From Mangrovicoccus algicola (GTDB lineage Bacteria > Pseudomonadota > Alphaproteobacteria > Rhodobacterales > Rhodobacteraceae), in contig NZ_JACVXA010000038.1 in NCBI RefSeq assembly GCF_014903745.1, forward strand, positions 1-48,533: DNA of 48,533 nucleotides. Direction: 5' to 3'. Below, one piece after another: positions 17,408 to 27,511 of this stretch. The notes under the pieces were generated by a model. That model made no database searches, had not been told where the DNA came from, and worked only from the letters and a program-made list of their open reading frames with translations. Position numbers and translations under genes: made by a program. Every line of letters starts with the position of its first letter. Within the stretch, counting starts at the first letter, position 1.

Positions 17408-18166
17408 TCAATTGATCAGCGTCGGCTTGATCGGCGTGGCCTGCACGGGCAGGACGCCCAGGCGCTTGGCCACTTCGGAATAGGCATCCGTCAGGCTGCC
17501 GAGATCCTGGCGGAACACGTCCTTGTCCAGCTTCTGGCCGGTCTTGACGTCCCACAGCCGGCAGCTGTCGGGGCTGATCTCGTCGGCGACGATCAAGCGC
17601 TGGTAATCGCCGTCCCAGACACGGCCGATCTCGATCTTGAAATCGATCAGCTTGATGCCCACGCCATGCATGACGCCCGACAGGAAGTCGTTCACCCGCA
17701 GCGCCAGCGCGATCATGTCGTCCAGGTCCTGCTGCGAGGCCCAGCCGAAGGCGATGATATGCTCCTCGGTGACCAGCGGATCGCCCAGCCCGTCATCCTT
17801 GTAGCAGAATTCCACGATCGGACGCGGCAGCGCCGTGCCTTCCTCCAGGCCCAGCCGCTTGGCCAGGCTGCCGGCCGCACGGTTGCGGACGATCACTTCC
17901 AGCGGAATGATCTCGACGGCGCGGATCAGCTGTTCGCGCATGTTGATGCGGCGGATGAAATGGGTCGGCACGCCGATCGCGGCCAGCCCGTCCATGAAGA
18001 ATTCCGACAGGCGGTTGTTCAGGACGCCCTTGCCCTCGATCACGTCCTTCTTCTGGGCGTTGAAGGCGGTGGCATCGTCCTTGAAGTACTGCACCAGCGT
18101 GCCCGGCTCCGGACCCTCGTAGAGGATCTTGGCCTTTCCTTCATAGACTTTCTTGCGTCGTGCCAT
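17408..18166 (-). CDS. purC: SAICAR synthetase PurC
   Basis: A 252-residue ligase joining CAIR and aspartate with ATP in purine synthesis. Signatures: [13 protein letters not shown] (nucleotide-binding N terminus), [25 protein letters not shown] and [26 protein letters not shown] (the family's conserved Asp/Glu site). Length matches bacterial PurC of about 240-255 residues. The start is ATG 18166; the frame remains open a further 94 codons upstream without family similarity. The 126-base gap to purS suggests the genes form one transcript with an internal leader, or two transcription units. Divergent from the zeta inhibitor gene. Confidence 0.95.
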   Translation of the reverse strand: MARRKKVYEGKAKILYEGPEPGTLVQYFKDDATAFNAQKKDVIEGKGVLNNRLSEFFMDGLAAIGVPTHFIRRINMREQLIRAVEIIPLEVIVRNRAAGSLAKRLGLEEGTALPRPIVEFCYKDDGLGDPLVTEEHIIAFGWASQQDLDDMIALALRVNDFLSGVMHGVGIKLIDFKIEIGRVWDGDYQRLIVADEISPDSCRLWDVKTGQKLDKDVFRQDLGSLTDAYSEVAKRLGVLPVQATPIKPTLIN

Positions 18167-18320
18167 ATGCGTAATCCAGCTGGGAGAGAGGCGCGCATCC
18201 GGCGCCGGTTGCGCGTCATATACGGCAAGCCCGGCAAAGCCGCAAGGATGCGGGAAACGCCCTTGCGAAACCCATTTAGCTTGCTGAATATGGTCATGGA
18301 TACAACCAGGGGAGGAGCAG

Positions 18321-18635
18321 ATGACCACATTCGACGACCGCGAGCGCGCCTTCGAGACCATGTTCGTGCGAAGCGAGGAAATGGCCTTCAAGGCAATCGC
18401 GCGACGGGACCGCGCGCTGGCCCGCTGGGCCGGGGGACTTCTGGGCAAGGAGAAGGATGCGCTGGACGCCTATGTCCTGGAGGTGCTGCGCGCGGATATC
18501 AACGACCCGCGCCATCTGGCCGTCTTCCACAAGCTGCGCGAGGATCTGGGCGATCTGACCGATGATGCCCGCATCAGGGAGATGATGGTCGACTGCTTTG
18601 CCGAGGCCCGCGCCGAACTGGCCGCCGGGGTGTGA
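18321..18635 (+). CDS. F1Fo-ATPase zeta-type inhibitor (DUF1476)
   Basis: A 104-residue helical protein starting [47 protein letters not shown] and [16 protein letters not shown] follow. The family DUF1476 contains the zeta subunit of Paracoccus denitrificans, a natural inhibitor of ATP hydrolysis by F1Fo-ATPase that inserts its N terminus into F1. In other alphaproteobacteria the inhibitory effect is weaker. A strong ribosome-binding site, GGGGAGGAG, precedes ATG 18321. Not linked to atp genes, as is usual for this family. Identification is firm; inhibitory strength is unknown. Confidence 0.88.
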   Translation: MTTFDDRERAFETMFVRSEEMAFKAIARRDRALARWAGGLLGKEKDALDAYVLEVLRADINDPRHLAVFHKLREDLGDLTDDARIREMMVDCFAEARAELAAGV

Positions 18636-18733
18636 TCCGCTCCTCCGGCCCGGCCCGGCGATCCGGGCTGCATTAGGGTTTCCTTTGCCGCCCCGTCCTA
18701 AGGTCCCCCCGGGTGCTGAACAGGGGGACGGCC

Positions 18734-20761
18734 ATGCCGCCGATCACGACAGGGGCCGGCCGGGGCCGGATCGCGGTGCCGCGCGCGCTGCTGCGGGCGC
18801 TGGTGCCGCCGGTTGTCACGATCGCGCTGCTGCTGGCCTTCGGCGACCGGCTGATGGCGGTCGACCCCGCCGCCCTGCGCCTGGCGCTCGGCGCGATCCC
18901 GGCGGCGGAATGGCTCCAGGCGGCGGCGCTGTCGGCCCTGGGCTACTGGGCGCTGGGTCGGTTCGACGCCATCGCCCATCGCATGATCCATAGCGGCGTC
19001 GGCCAGCGCCTGGCGCGGCGCGCGGGCATGGCCTCCATGGCGATATCCCAGACGCTGGGCGCGGGCATCCTGACCGGCGCGGCGGCGCGCTGGCGGCTGA
19101 TGCCGGGGCTCGGGCCGGGGCGGGCCCTGATCCTGTCGACCCTCATGGCGGCGGTGTTCCTCGGCATCTGGGGCTGGCTGACCATGGCGGCGCTGATGGT
19201 GCATCCGGAACTTGACCCCCAGCTGTCCCGGACCTTGCGCGCCCTGTTCTGGGCGCTGACCGTCACGGGCGCGGTGTTCGCGCTGTGGCCCCGGGGGATC
19301 GCCCGCCGCCTGCGCCGCAGGCTGCGCGCGACGGGCATCGGGCTGCGGGCCCTGGCCGGGCTGACGCTCTATGCCGCGATCGACCTGATTGCGGCGGCGG
19401 CGATCATCCATGTGCTGCTGGACGCCGCGGCGATGGTGCCGTTCCATCTCCTCCTGCCGGTCTTCCTCCTGTCGCTGGGCGCCGGTCTGCTTTCGGGCAC
19501 GCCCGCCGGGCTCGGGGCGTTCGAGCTGACGATGCTGACGCTTCTGCCGGCCACGGATCCCACGCTGCTGATCGCGGCGATCACCGGCTACCGGCTGGTC
19601 TATTTCGCCCTGCCCGCGATGGCGGCGGCGGTCGCCCTGGCCTGGCCCGCCCTGATCCGGCCCCGCAGCGGCGCGATCGATCTGGAATGGCGGCGCGGCG
19701 CCGATCTGGACGGTCCGGGGACCGGCCCGGGACGCGCGCTGTCCCGGGCGAGGATGGCAGAGGCGCATCTGGCGCGCCAGCCGGGGCTTGGCCTGCTGTG
19801 GTCGGACGCCAGCGGTGCCGGGGCGGTGATCGGACAGGCCGGGCATTCTCTGGTCATGATCCGCGACCCCTTCCCCGCCGATGCCGCCGCGGAGGTCGCC
19901 GATGCCTTCGCCCGGCTGGCCCGGGATCGCGGGCTGAGCCCCTGCCATTACAAATGCGGCGCGCGGCTGGCCGTGACGGCACGGAGGCGCGGCCATCAGG
20001 TCCTGCTGGTGGCGCGGGAAGCCTGGCTCGACCCGGCCCGCTACGACATCGCCACCCGCCCGCGCCGCCAGCTGCGCCGCAAGCTGCGCCAGGCCGGACG
20101 GGACGGCGTGGATTTCACCTCCGCCGCGACGCCCTGCGCCCTGCCGCTGCCCCAGATGGCGCGCATAAACGCCGCCTGGTCGCAGGCCCATGGCGGCGAG
20201 CGCGGCTTTTCCATGGGCCGGTTCCACCCGGCGCTTCTGGCGCATCAGCGGGTCTTCCTAGCCTGGAAGGGCACGGAGCTGCAGGGGTTTGCCAGTTTCC
20301 ACGTGTCCGCGGGAGAATGGACGCTGGACCTGATGCGCCCGTCCCCCGGTGCCGCGGAGGGGACGGCGCATGGCCTGATCCATGCCGCCCTGCTGGAGGC
20401 GCGGGCCATGGGCGTGCCGCGCCTTTCCCTGGCAGCCGCCCCTTTCCAGGGCGATGGCACCGATCCCGCCGGGGCGGATCCCGGCAGCGCGCTGCTGCGC
20501 TTGCAGCGCCGCCTGGCCGGACGCAGCGGCGGCATGGGACTGGCCCGGTTCAAGGCAATGTTCGATCCCGCCTGGGAGCCGCTCTACATCACCGCGCCGT
20601 CCCGCTGGAAACTCCTGCGCTCGGGCGCGGAGATCGCCCGCGCCATCGCCCATCCCGCGCCATTCCTGCGAGATCCCGGCCAGTCCGCTCCGGCCGGGAT
20701 GCAGCCACCGGGCCGCGCCGCCGCGCGCATCGGCAGGAGGAACGCCAGGGAAACCGGCTGA
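18734..20761 (+). CDS. MprF-like membrane protein with C-terminal DUF2156 aminoacyltransferase domain
   Basis: A 675-residue protein. The N-terminal half (about 20-330) has roughly eight membrane helices of the lysylphosphatidylglycerol flippase type, including GAGILTGAAARWRL and GLLSGTPAGLGAFEL. The C-terminal half (about 345-650) is the GNAT-like DUF2156 domain with FARLARDRGLSPCHYKCG, RRQLRRKLRQA and GLARFKAMFDPAWEPLYI. In MprF this domain transfers an amino acid from aminoacyl-tRNA to phosphatidylglycerol and the membrane part flips the lipid outward, raising resistance to cationic peptides. It is shorter than Firmicute MprF, which has about 840 residues and more helices. ATG 18734 follows AGGGGGA. 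Amino acid and lipid specificity cannot be read from the sequence. Confidence 0.78.
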   Translation: MPPITTGAGRGRIAVPRALLRALVPPVVTIALLLAFGDRLMAVDPAALRLALGAIPAAEWLQAAALSALGYWALGRFDAIAHRMIHSGVGQRLARRAGMASMAISQTLGAGILTGAAARWRLMPGLGPGRALILSTLMAAVFLGIWGWLTMAALMVHPELDPQLSRTLRALFWALTVTGAVFALWPRGIARRLRRRLRATGIGLRALAGLTLYAAIDLIAAAAIIHVLLDAAAMVPFHLLLPVFLLSLGAGLLSGTPAGLGAFELTMLTLLPATDPTLLIAAITGYRLVYFALPAMAAAVALAWPALIRPRSGAIDLEWRRGADLDGPGTGPGRALSRARMAEAHLARQPGLGLLWSDASGAGAVIGQAGHSLVMIRDPFPADAAAEVADAFARLARDRGLSPCHYKCGARLAVTARRRGHQVLLVAREAWLDPARYDIATRPRRQLRRKLRQAGRDGVDFTSAATPCALPLPQMARINAAWSQAHGGERGFSMGRFHPALLAHQRVFLAWKGTELQGFASFHVSAGEWTLDLMRPSPGAAEGTAHGLIHAALLEARAMGVPRLSLAAAPFQGDGTDPAGADPGSALLRLQRRLAGRSGGMGLARFKAMFDPAWEPLYITAPSRWKLLRSGAEIARAIAHPAPFLRDPGQSAPAGMQPPGRAAARIGRRNARETG

Positions 20762-20916
20762 GGCGGAGACGGCCAGGGGCAAGCCCCCCTGCATCATCGC
20801 GCCGTTCCGTCACGCCCGCCGCCCCCGGTGGCAGGAGGCCGCAAGCGGGACAGGCCTGCGCCCTTTCGCGAAGATGCGGACCACCCTGACCGTCCCTGTG
20901 TCGCAACAGTCGGAAA

Positions 20917-20946
20917 CGCCCCCGGCAAAGCGCGTTGCCGGGGGCG
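20917..20946 (-). terminator. Terminator of guaB
   Basis: A perfect twelve-base-pair stem: CGCCCCCGGCAA (20917-20928) and TTGCCGGGGGCG (20935-20946) around a six-base loop, eleven bases beyond the guaB stop. On the minus strand it is followed by TTTCC. It is the most convincing terminator in the window. Confidence 0.8.
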
Positions 20947-20957
20947 TCAGAGACGGA

Positions 20958-22499
<1,542 letters not shown>

Positions 22500-22517
22500 T
22501 CACGGGCAATCCCCGCA

Positions 22518-22532
22518 GTTGCAGCATGCAAC
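22518..22532. promoter_or_regulatory. Inverted repeat between guaB and aglK
   Basis: GTTGCA (22518-22523), spacer GCA, TGCAAC (22527-22532), about 105 bases upstream of guaB and 14 bases after the aglK stop. It could be an operator for guaB or a small 3' hairpin of the agl transcript. It shares the TTGCA/TGCAA core with the fumC leader and the palindrome in the IS3 element. Confidence 0.3.
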
Positions 22533-22545
22533 CCCCGGGTGGCGC

Positions 22546-23640
22546 TCAGCGATGCAGAAGCGACCGGCCCTTGTGAAACAGGTGGATCTTCTGCGGCGCG
22601 GCGGTCATCTGCAGCACGTCTCCCGAGGCGACCTCGACGATGCCGGGATGCTTGGCGATCATCTGCCCGTCATTCTGGGACGGATCGCGGCTGTAAAGCA
22701 CTGTGGTGTCGCCCAGCTTTTCCACGATATCGGTGCGGAACTCGATGAAGGGCATCGCGTCGCCCCGGGCGATGACCAGGTCCTCGGGACGGATCCCGTA
22801 CTGGACCTGCGCCCCGGCCAGCTCGGCCGGGCTGGGAATTGCGGCCAGGATCTCGACGCCGGTTGCAAGGCGCAACCGCGTGGTGTCGCCCGTGCCCGCG
22901 ATCTCCGCCTCGAACAGGTTCATCGCCGGAGAGCCGATGAACTGGGCCACGAAGGTATTCGCCGGGCGTTCATACAGATCCAGCGGCGCCCCCACCTGGG
23001 CGATGCCGCCCCCCGCCAGAACCACGATCCGGTCGGCCAGGGTCATCGCCTCCACCTGGTCATGGGTGACGTAGATCATCGTGCTGTCGGGCATCGAGGC
23101 CTTGAGCTGGGCGATCTCGATGCGGGTGGCCACGCGCAGGGCCGCGTCCAGATTGGAAAGCGGTTCATCGAAGAGATAGATCAACGGGTCGCGCACGATC
23201 GCGCGGCCGATCGCGACGCGCTGGCGCTGCCCGCCGGACAGGGCCTTGGGCAAGCGGTCGAGATAGGCTTCCAGCTGCAGCTTGCGCGCCGCCTCCTCCA
23301 CGGCGGCACGGATCTCTTTTTTCGATTTTCCAGCTAGTTGCAATGAAAAGCTCATGTTGTCGCGCACGGTCATATGCGGATAGAGCGCATAGGACTGGAA
23401 GACCATGGCGATGCCGCGCTGCGCGGGGGGCACGTCATTCATGACCTGCCCCCCGATCTCCAGCCTGCCGCCGCTGATCTTCTCCAGCCCGGCGATCATC
23501 CGCAGCAGCGTGGATTTTCCGCAGCCCGACGGACCGACGAAGACGACCAGTTCGCCCTTGCGGATATCAAGGTCGATATTGCGCAGCACCTCGACCGCGC
23601 CATAGGACTTGGACACATCGGTGAGCTTCAGATCGGCCAT
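22546..23640 (-). CDS. aglK: Alpha-glucoside ABC transporter ATPase AglK
   Basis: A 364-residue ATPase of the MalK/UgpC class, energising the aglEFG importer from the cytoplasmic side. Walker A is GPSGCGKST, the Q-loop VFQSYALYPHMTV, the signature LSGGQRQRVAIGRA, Walker B LIYLFDEPLSN, and the switch His is in YVTHDQVEAMTLA. The C-terminal 120 residues form the OB-fold regulatory domain (GIRPEDLVI). It is the last gene of the operon, 22 bases after aglA. MalK-type ATPases often serve several sugar importers, so a wider role is possible. Confidence 0.92.
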   Translation of the reverse strand: MADLKLTDVSKSYGAVEVLRNIDLDIRKGELVVFVGPSGCGKSTLLRMIAGLEKISGGRLEIGGQVMNDVPPAQRGIAMVFQSYALYPHMTVRDNMSFSLQLAGKSKKEIRAAVEEAARKLQLEAYLDRLPKALSGGQRQRVAIGRAIVRDPLIYLFDEPLSNLDAALRVATRIEIAQLKASMPDSTMIYVTHDQVEAMTLADRIVVLAGGGIAQVGAPLDLYERPANTFVAQFIGSPAMNLFEAEIAGTGDTTRLRLATGVEILAAIPSPAELAGAQVQYGIRPEDLVIARGDAMPFIEFRTDIVEKLGDTTVLYSRDPSQNDGQMIAKHPGIVEVASGDVLQMTAAPQKIHLFHKGRSLLHR

Positions 23641-23662
23641 CGCCTTCCCCTTGTCGCGCCGC

Positions 23663-25309
23663 TCAGATGGCGGCCAGGATGCAGGGCTGCCAGGGCCCCA
23701 GATGCAGCCAGCCCTCCAGCGGGATGGCGCCGTTCACATCCTGCCCCAGCGCCTGCCAGTCCCCTTTCGGCACCGCCAGATCGGCGGGATCGTCGGAGAG
23801 GTTGAAGGCCAGGAACAGGCGTTCGTCATTCTGCTCGCGCTCGAAGATCACCACATTGCCCTCGACATGCAGCTTCGACTGCTTGCCGTTGCGCAGCGCG
23901 GGATGGTCGTGGCGCAGCTGGATCACCCGGCGGTAATGGTGCAGCAGCGCGCCGGGATCGAGCTCCTGCTCGGCCACGGCATAGCCGTGATGCTCATAGG
24001 GGACCGGCAGCCAGGGCAGGACCGGCGAAAACCCGGCATTCTGCAGCTTGCCATCCCAGGGAAACGGCGTGCGGCACCCGTCGCGTCCCTTGAATTCCGG
24101 CCAGAATTCCTTGCCATAGGGATCCTGCAGCGCCTCGAAGGGCACATCGGATTGCGGCAGGCCGAGTTCCTCGCCCTGGTAGATGCAGACCGATCCGCGC
24201 AGGCACATCAAGAGCAGCGCATAGGCCCGCGAGGCCGCGTGGTTGAGCCCCCAGCGGCTGACATGGCGGTCCACGTCATGGTTGGAGAAGGCCCAGCAGG
24301 CCCAGCCCTGCCCGGCGACGCGGTCCACGAGATCCATGATGTCGGCGACGCGGTCCGCCGAGGGAAATTCTCCCGAGAGGAATTCGAACGCATAGCACAT
24401 ATGCACCCTCTCGTTGCCCTGCGTGTATTCCCCCAGCAATTCCATCGCGCCCTGCGCCTCGCCCACCTCTCCGACCAGCGTGGCGGCCGGGTAGGTGTCC
24501 AGCAGCGCGCGCAGCCGCGCCAGGAAGTCCAGGTTCTCGGGGCGGTTCTTGTCGTAGACGTGGCGCTGGTAATTGTAGGGATTGACCGCGGGCGCGAAGA
24601 TGTCGTTGCGGTCGCCGGGCTCCAGAGGCGGGTTGTCGCGCAGTTCCGGGTCGTGGAAATAGAAGTTGATCGTGTCGAGCCGGAACCCGTCGACGCCGCG
24701 ATCCAGCCAGAACCGGGCCATGTCCAGGATCGCCTCCTGCACCTCGGGATTGTGCATGTTGAGGTCCGGCTGCGAGGCTAGGAAATTGTGCAGGTAGTAC
24801 TGGCAGCGCCGGGCATCCCACTGCCAGGCCGAGCCGCCGAAGAAGGACAGCCAGTTGTTCGGCGCCGTGCCGTCGGGTTTCGGATCGGCCCAGACATACC
24901 AGTCGGCATGGGGATTGGTGCGGCTCGCCCGGCTTTCGATGAACCAGGGATTCTGGTCCGAGGTATGGCTGAGCACCAGGTCGATGATGACCTTCACCCC
25001 GTTCTCATGCGCGCTTTCGACCAGCGCATCGAAATCCGCCAGCGTGCCGAACAGGGGATCCACGTCGCAGTAATGCGACACGTCATAGCCGAAATCCTTC
25101 ATCGGCGACGGGAAGAAGGGCGAGATCCAGACCGCGTCGACCCCCAGCGAGGCGACATGCGGCATCCGCTGCGCGATGCCGAGAAGGTCGCCGACCCCGT
25201 CGCCATTGCTGTCCTGGAAGCTGCGGGGATAGATCTGGTAGATCACCGCGCCGCGCCACCAGTCCTTGTCGATGCTCTGGCCGGTTGCCACCGGAAGATT
25301 GGTCGCCAT
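23663..25309 (-). CDS. aglA: Alpha-glucosidase AglA (GH13)
   Basis: A 548-residue cytoplasmic glycoside hydrolase family 13 enzyme cleaving terminal alpha-glucosidic bonds. Conserved GH13 regions in order: GVDAVWISPFF, DLVLSHTSDQ, GFRLDTINFYFHD with the catalytic Asp of GFRLD, TLVGEVGE with the general-acid Glu, and FSNHDVDRHVSRW with the third Asp. No signal peptide is present, so it acts on imported sugar. The size and the DWWRGAVIYQIYPRSF opening fit oligo-1,6-glucosidase/alpha-glucosidase subfamilies. It sits between permease and ATPase genes as in rhizobial agl operons (sucrose, maltose, trehalose users). Exact substrate range is uncertain. Confidence 0.93.
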   Translation of the reverse strand: MATNLPVATGQSIDKDWWRGAVIYQIYPRSFQDSNGDGVGDLLGIAQRMPHVASLGVDAVWISPFFPSPMKDFGYDVSHYCDVDPLFGTLADFDALVESAHENGVKVIIDLVLSHTSDQNPWFIESRASRTNPHADWYVWADPKPDGTAPNNWLSFFGGSAWQWDARRCQYYLHNFLASQPDLNMHNPEVQEAILDMARFWLDRGVDGFRLDTINFYFHDPELRDNPPLEPGDRNDIFAPAVNPYNYQRHVYDKNRPENLDFLARLRALLDTYPAATLVGEVGEAQGAMELLGEYTQGNERVHMCYAFEFLSGEFPSADRVADIMDLVDRVAGQGWACWAFSNHDVDRHVSRWGLNHAASRAYALLLMCLRGSVCIYQGEELGLPQSDVPFEALQDPYGKEFWPEFKGRDGCRTPFPWDGKLQNAGFSPVLPWLPVPYEHHGYAVAEQELDPGALLHHYRRVIQLRHDHPALRNGKQSKLHVEGNVVIFEREQNDERLFLAFNLSDDPADLAVPKGDWQALGQDVNGAIPLEGWLHLGPWQPCILAAI

Positions 25310-25327
25310 CGCTACGCTCTCCTGTCG

Positions 25328-26461
25328 TTACTTCACCGAGCCGGCAAGCAGCCCGCGGACAAGGTATTTCTGCATGGCGAAGAAGACCACCAACGGGACC
25401 GCGATTGACAGGAATGCCGCGGCTGTCAGGATTTCCCAGTTCCCCCCGCGCGACCCCAGAAGCTCGACGATGCGCCCGGTCATCACCAGCTGGCTGTCGG
25501 AGGTGCCCAGAAAGACCTTGGCCACCAGCAGGTCGTTCCAGGTCCACAGAAACTGGAAGATGGCGAAGCTGGCCAGGGCCGGAAAGCTCAGCGGCAGCAC
25601 GATCCGGCGGAAGATCTGGAAATCCGTGGCGCCGTCGACGCGCGCGCCCTCGATGATGTCCTTGGGCAGCCCGCTCATGTAATTGCGCAACAGGTAGATC
25701 GCCAGCGGCAGGCCGAAGCCGGTATGCGCCAACCAGATGCCGAAATAGCCTTTTCCCAGCCCGATCGCATTGTGGAATCGCAGCAACGGTATCAGCGACA
25801 GCTGCAGCGGCACCACAAGCAGTCCCACGACGCAGGCGACCAGGATCGCGCGGCCGGGAAACTGCATCCAGGCCAGCGCATAGGCGGCGAAGGCCGCCAC
25901 GAGGATCGGGATGACCGTTGCGGGGATGGTCACCGTGAAGGTGTTCAGGAAGGCGCGGCCGATGCCTTCGGCGCCGATCACGCTGCGGTAATTGTCCAGC
26001 GTGAAGACCGGCGGCTCCATCGACTGGACATAGACGCGCTGGCCGCGGCTGCCGGTCATTTCGGCACTGGCGCTCAGTTCGTAATCGCCGTTCTCCTCCA
26101 CCCGCAGCGCCTCGCCATCCCCCAGATCGGCGGTCTCGCCCGGGGCGAAGGCCGCCGGTTCGCGCGACGAGGCGCCCCAGGAGGCGACCTGCCCCGGTCC
26201 GGCCGGGGCGAAGAGGTTCCCGCGCACCACCCACAAATCGCCCTCGCGGATTTGGGCATCGGGCCCCTCCGTGCGCGCCGCCAGCGTCTGTTCCGAGGCC
26301 GAGAGCGAGGTCCACCAGCCGGTCATCGCCAGCTGGTCCTTGTCGCGGAAGGACGAGACCAGAAGCCCGAAGGTCGGCACGGTCCACAGGATGACCAGCG
26401 CGGCGACGGCGATATGCACCGCCCAGGTCAGCGAGGCCTTCTGCCCGGCAATCCCCTCCAT
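25328..26461 (-). CDS. aglG: Alpha-glucoside ABC transporter permease AglG
   Basis: A 377-residue inner-membrane permease. An N-terminal helix (VAALVILWTVPTFGLLVSSF) is followed by an extended, probably periplasmic segment of about 115 residues and then the six-helix MalG-type domain. The coupling motif EGARVDGATDFQIFRRIVLPLSFPA (EAA loop) contacts AglK. The large insert between the first two helices is characteristic of AglG rather than MalG. The ATG (26461) overlaps the aglF stop by one base, with GGAG twelve bases upstream inside aglF, so translation is coupled. It ends 18 bases before aglA. Confidence 0.92.
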   Translation of the reverse strand: MEGIAGQKASLTWAVHIAVAALVILWTVPTFGLLVSSFRDKDQLAMTGWWTSLSASEQTLAARTEGPDAQIREGDLWVVRGNLFAPAGPGQVASWGASSREPAAFAPGETADLGDGEALRVEENGDYELSASAEMTGSRGQRVYVQSMEPPVFTLDNYRSVIGAEGIGRAFLNTFTVTIPATVIPILVAAFAAYALAWMQFPGRAILVACVVGLLVVPLQLSLIPLLRFHNAIGLGKGYFGIWLAHTGFGLPLAIYLLRNYMSGLPKDIIEGARVDGATDFQIFRRIVLPLSFPALASFAIFQFLWTWNDLLVAKVFLGTSDSQLVMTGRIVELLGSRGGNWEILTAAAFLSIAVPLVVFFAMQKYLVRGLLAGSVK

Positions 26462-27453
26462 CAGCGGTTCTCCCTGCGCGCGTTGCGGATGTTCCAGACC
26501 ATGATCGGCGCGACGGCCAGCATCAGGATGATCGCGATGGCCGATCCGCGGCCGAAATCGCCCGCGCGGAAGGACCAGTCATACATCATGTTGGCCAGCA
26601 CCTGCGTCCCCCACTGGCCGTTGGTCATGGCGAAGACGATGTCGAAGATCTTCAGCACCAGGATGGTGATGGTCGTCCAGACCACCGCGATCGTGCCCCG
26701 GATCTGCGGGATCTTGATGCGCCAGAAGACCTGGAAGGGATTGGCGCCGTCGAGGATCGCCGCCTCCACCGTCTCCTCCGGGATCCCGCGCAGCGCGGCC
26801 GAGAGGATCACCATGGCGAATCCGGTCTGGATCCAGACGAGGATGATCATCAGCAGGAAATTGTTCCAGAAAGGCACGGTGATCCAGGCGACCGGATCGC
26901 CGCCCAGGGCGGTGACGGCGGCGTTCAGCAGCCCGATCTGCTCCTGGCCCGCGGCGCGGTAGTCGTAGACGAATTTCCAGATCACCGCGGCGCCGACGAA
27001 GCTGATCGCCATCGGCATGAAGATCAGCGACTTGGCCAAGCTGCCCCAGGCGATCCGGTCGGTCAGCGATGCCGCGACCAGCCCCAGGAAGGTGGCCGCG
27101 GCGGGCACGAAGACCAGCCACAGCATGTTGTTGCGGACGCTTTCCAGGAACTTCGCATCGCCGAACAGCCAGACATAGTTGCCCAGCCCCACGAAGTCCC
27201 GCCCGCTCGCATCATGCAGCGACAGCCAGAGCGAGTTGAAGACCGGGTAGACCAGATACAGTCCCAGGATGACCATCGACGGCCCCAGGAACAGCCAGGG
27301 CCGGATCGCATTGGCGCGCCGCACATTTGCCGAGGCGCGCGGTCCGCGCATCGGCAGCAGCCGGTCCAGCGCCGCGTTCGTGCCCCAGAAATAGGCGACG
27401 CATAACAGGACCCCGGCAATGATCGTGACGCTGGCGTAAAGGATCTGGCCCAT
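26461..27453 (-). CDS. aglF: Alpha-glucoside ABC transporter permease AglF
   Basis: A 330-residue permease of the MalF type. Its EAA loop, EAAILDGANPFQVFWRIKIPQI, lies in the second half (about residues 225-250). An N-terminal helix (QILYASVTIIAGVLLCVAYF) is followed by the core from WLFLGPSMVILGLYLVYPV. The start is ATG 27453, since upstream open sequence belongs to the gap with aglE. It forms the membrane channel with AglG. Confidence 0.92.
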   Translation of the reverse strand: MGQILYASVTIIAGVLLCVAYFWGTNAALDRLLPMRGPRASANVRRANAIRPWLFLGPSMVILGLYLVYPVFNSLWLSLHDASGRDFVGLGNYVWLFGDAKFLESVRNNMLWLVFVPAAATFLGLVAASLTDRIAWGSLAKSLIFMPMAISFVGAAVIWKFVYDYRAAGQEQIGLLNAAVTALGGDPVAWITVPFWNNFLLMIILVWIQTGFAMVILSAALRGIPEETVEAAILDGANPFQVFWRIKIPQIRGTIAVVWTTITILVLKIFDIVFAMTNGQWGTQVLANMMYDWSFRAGDFGRGSAIAIILMLAVAPIMVWNIRNARRENR

Positions 27454-27479
27454 GGAGGTCTCCCCGGATGCGCGGTCCC

Positions 27480-27500
27480 GCCCCGGCCTTGAGCCGGGGC
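27480..27500 (-). other. Intercistronic hairpin between aglE and aglF
   Basis: GCCCCGGC (27480-27487), loop CTTGA, GCCGGGGC (27493-27500): a perfect eight-base-pair stem eleven bases after the aglE stop. There is no T tract, so it more likely protects the aglE mRNA 3' end, letting the binding protein be made in excess, than terminates all transcription. Confidence 0.55.
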
Positions 27501-27511
27501 CTTTCGGCCGG

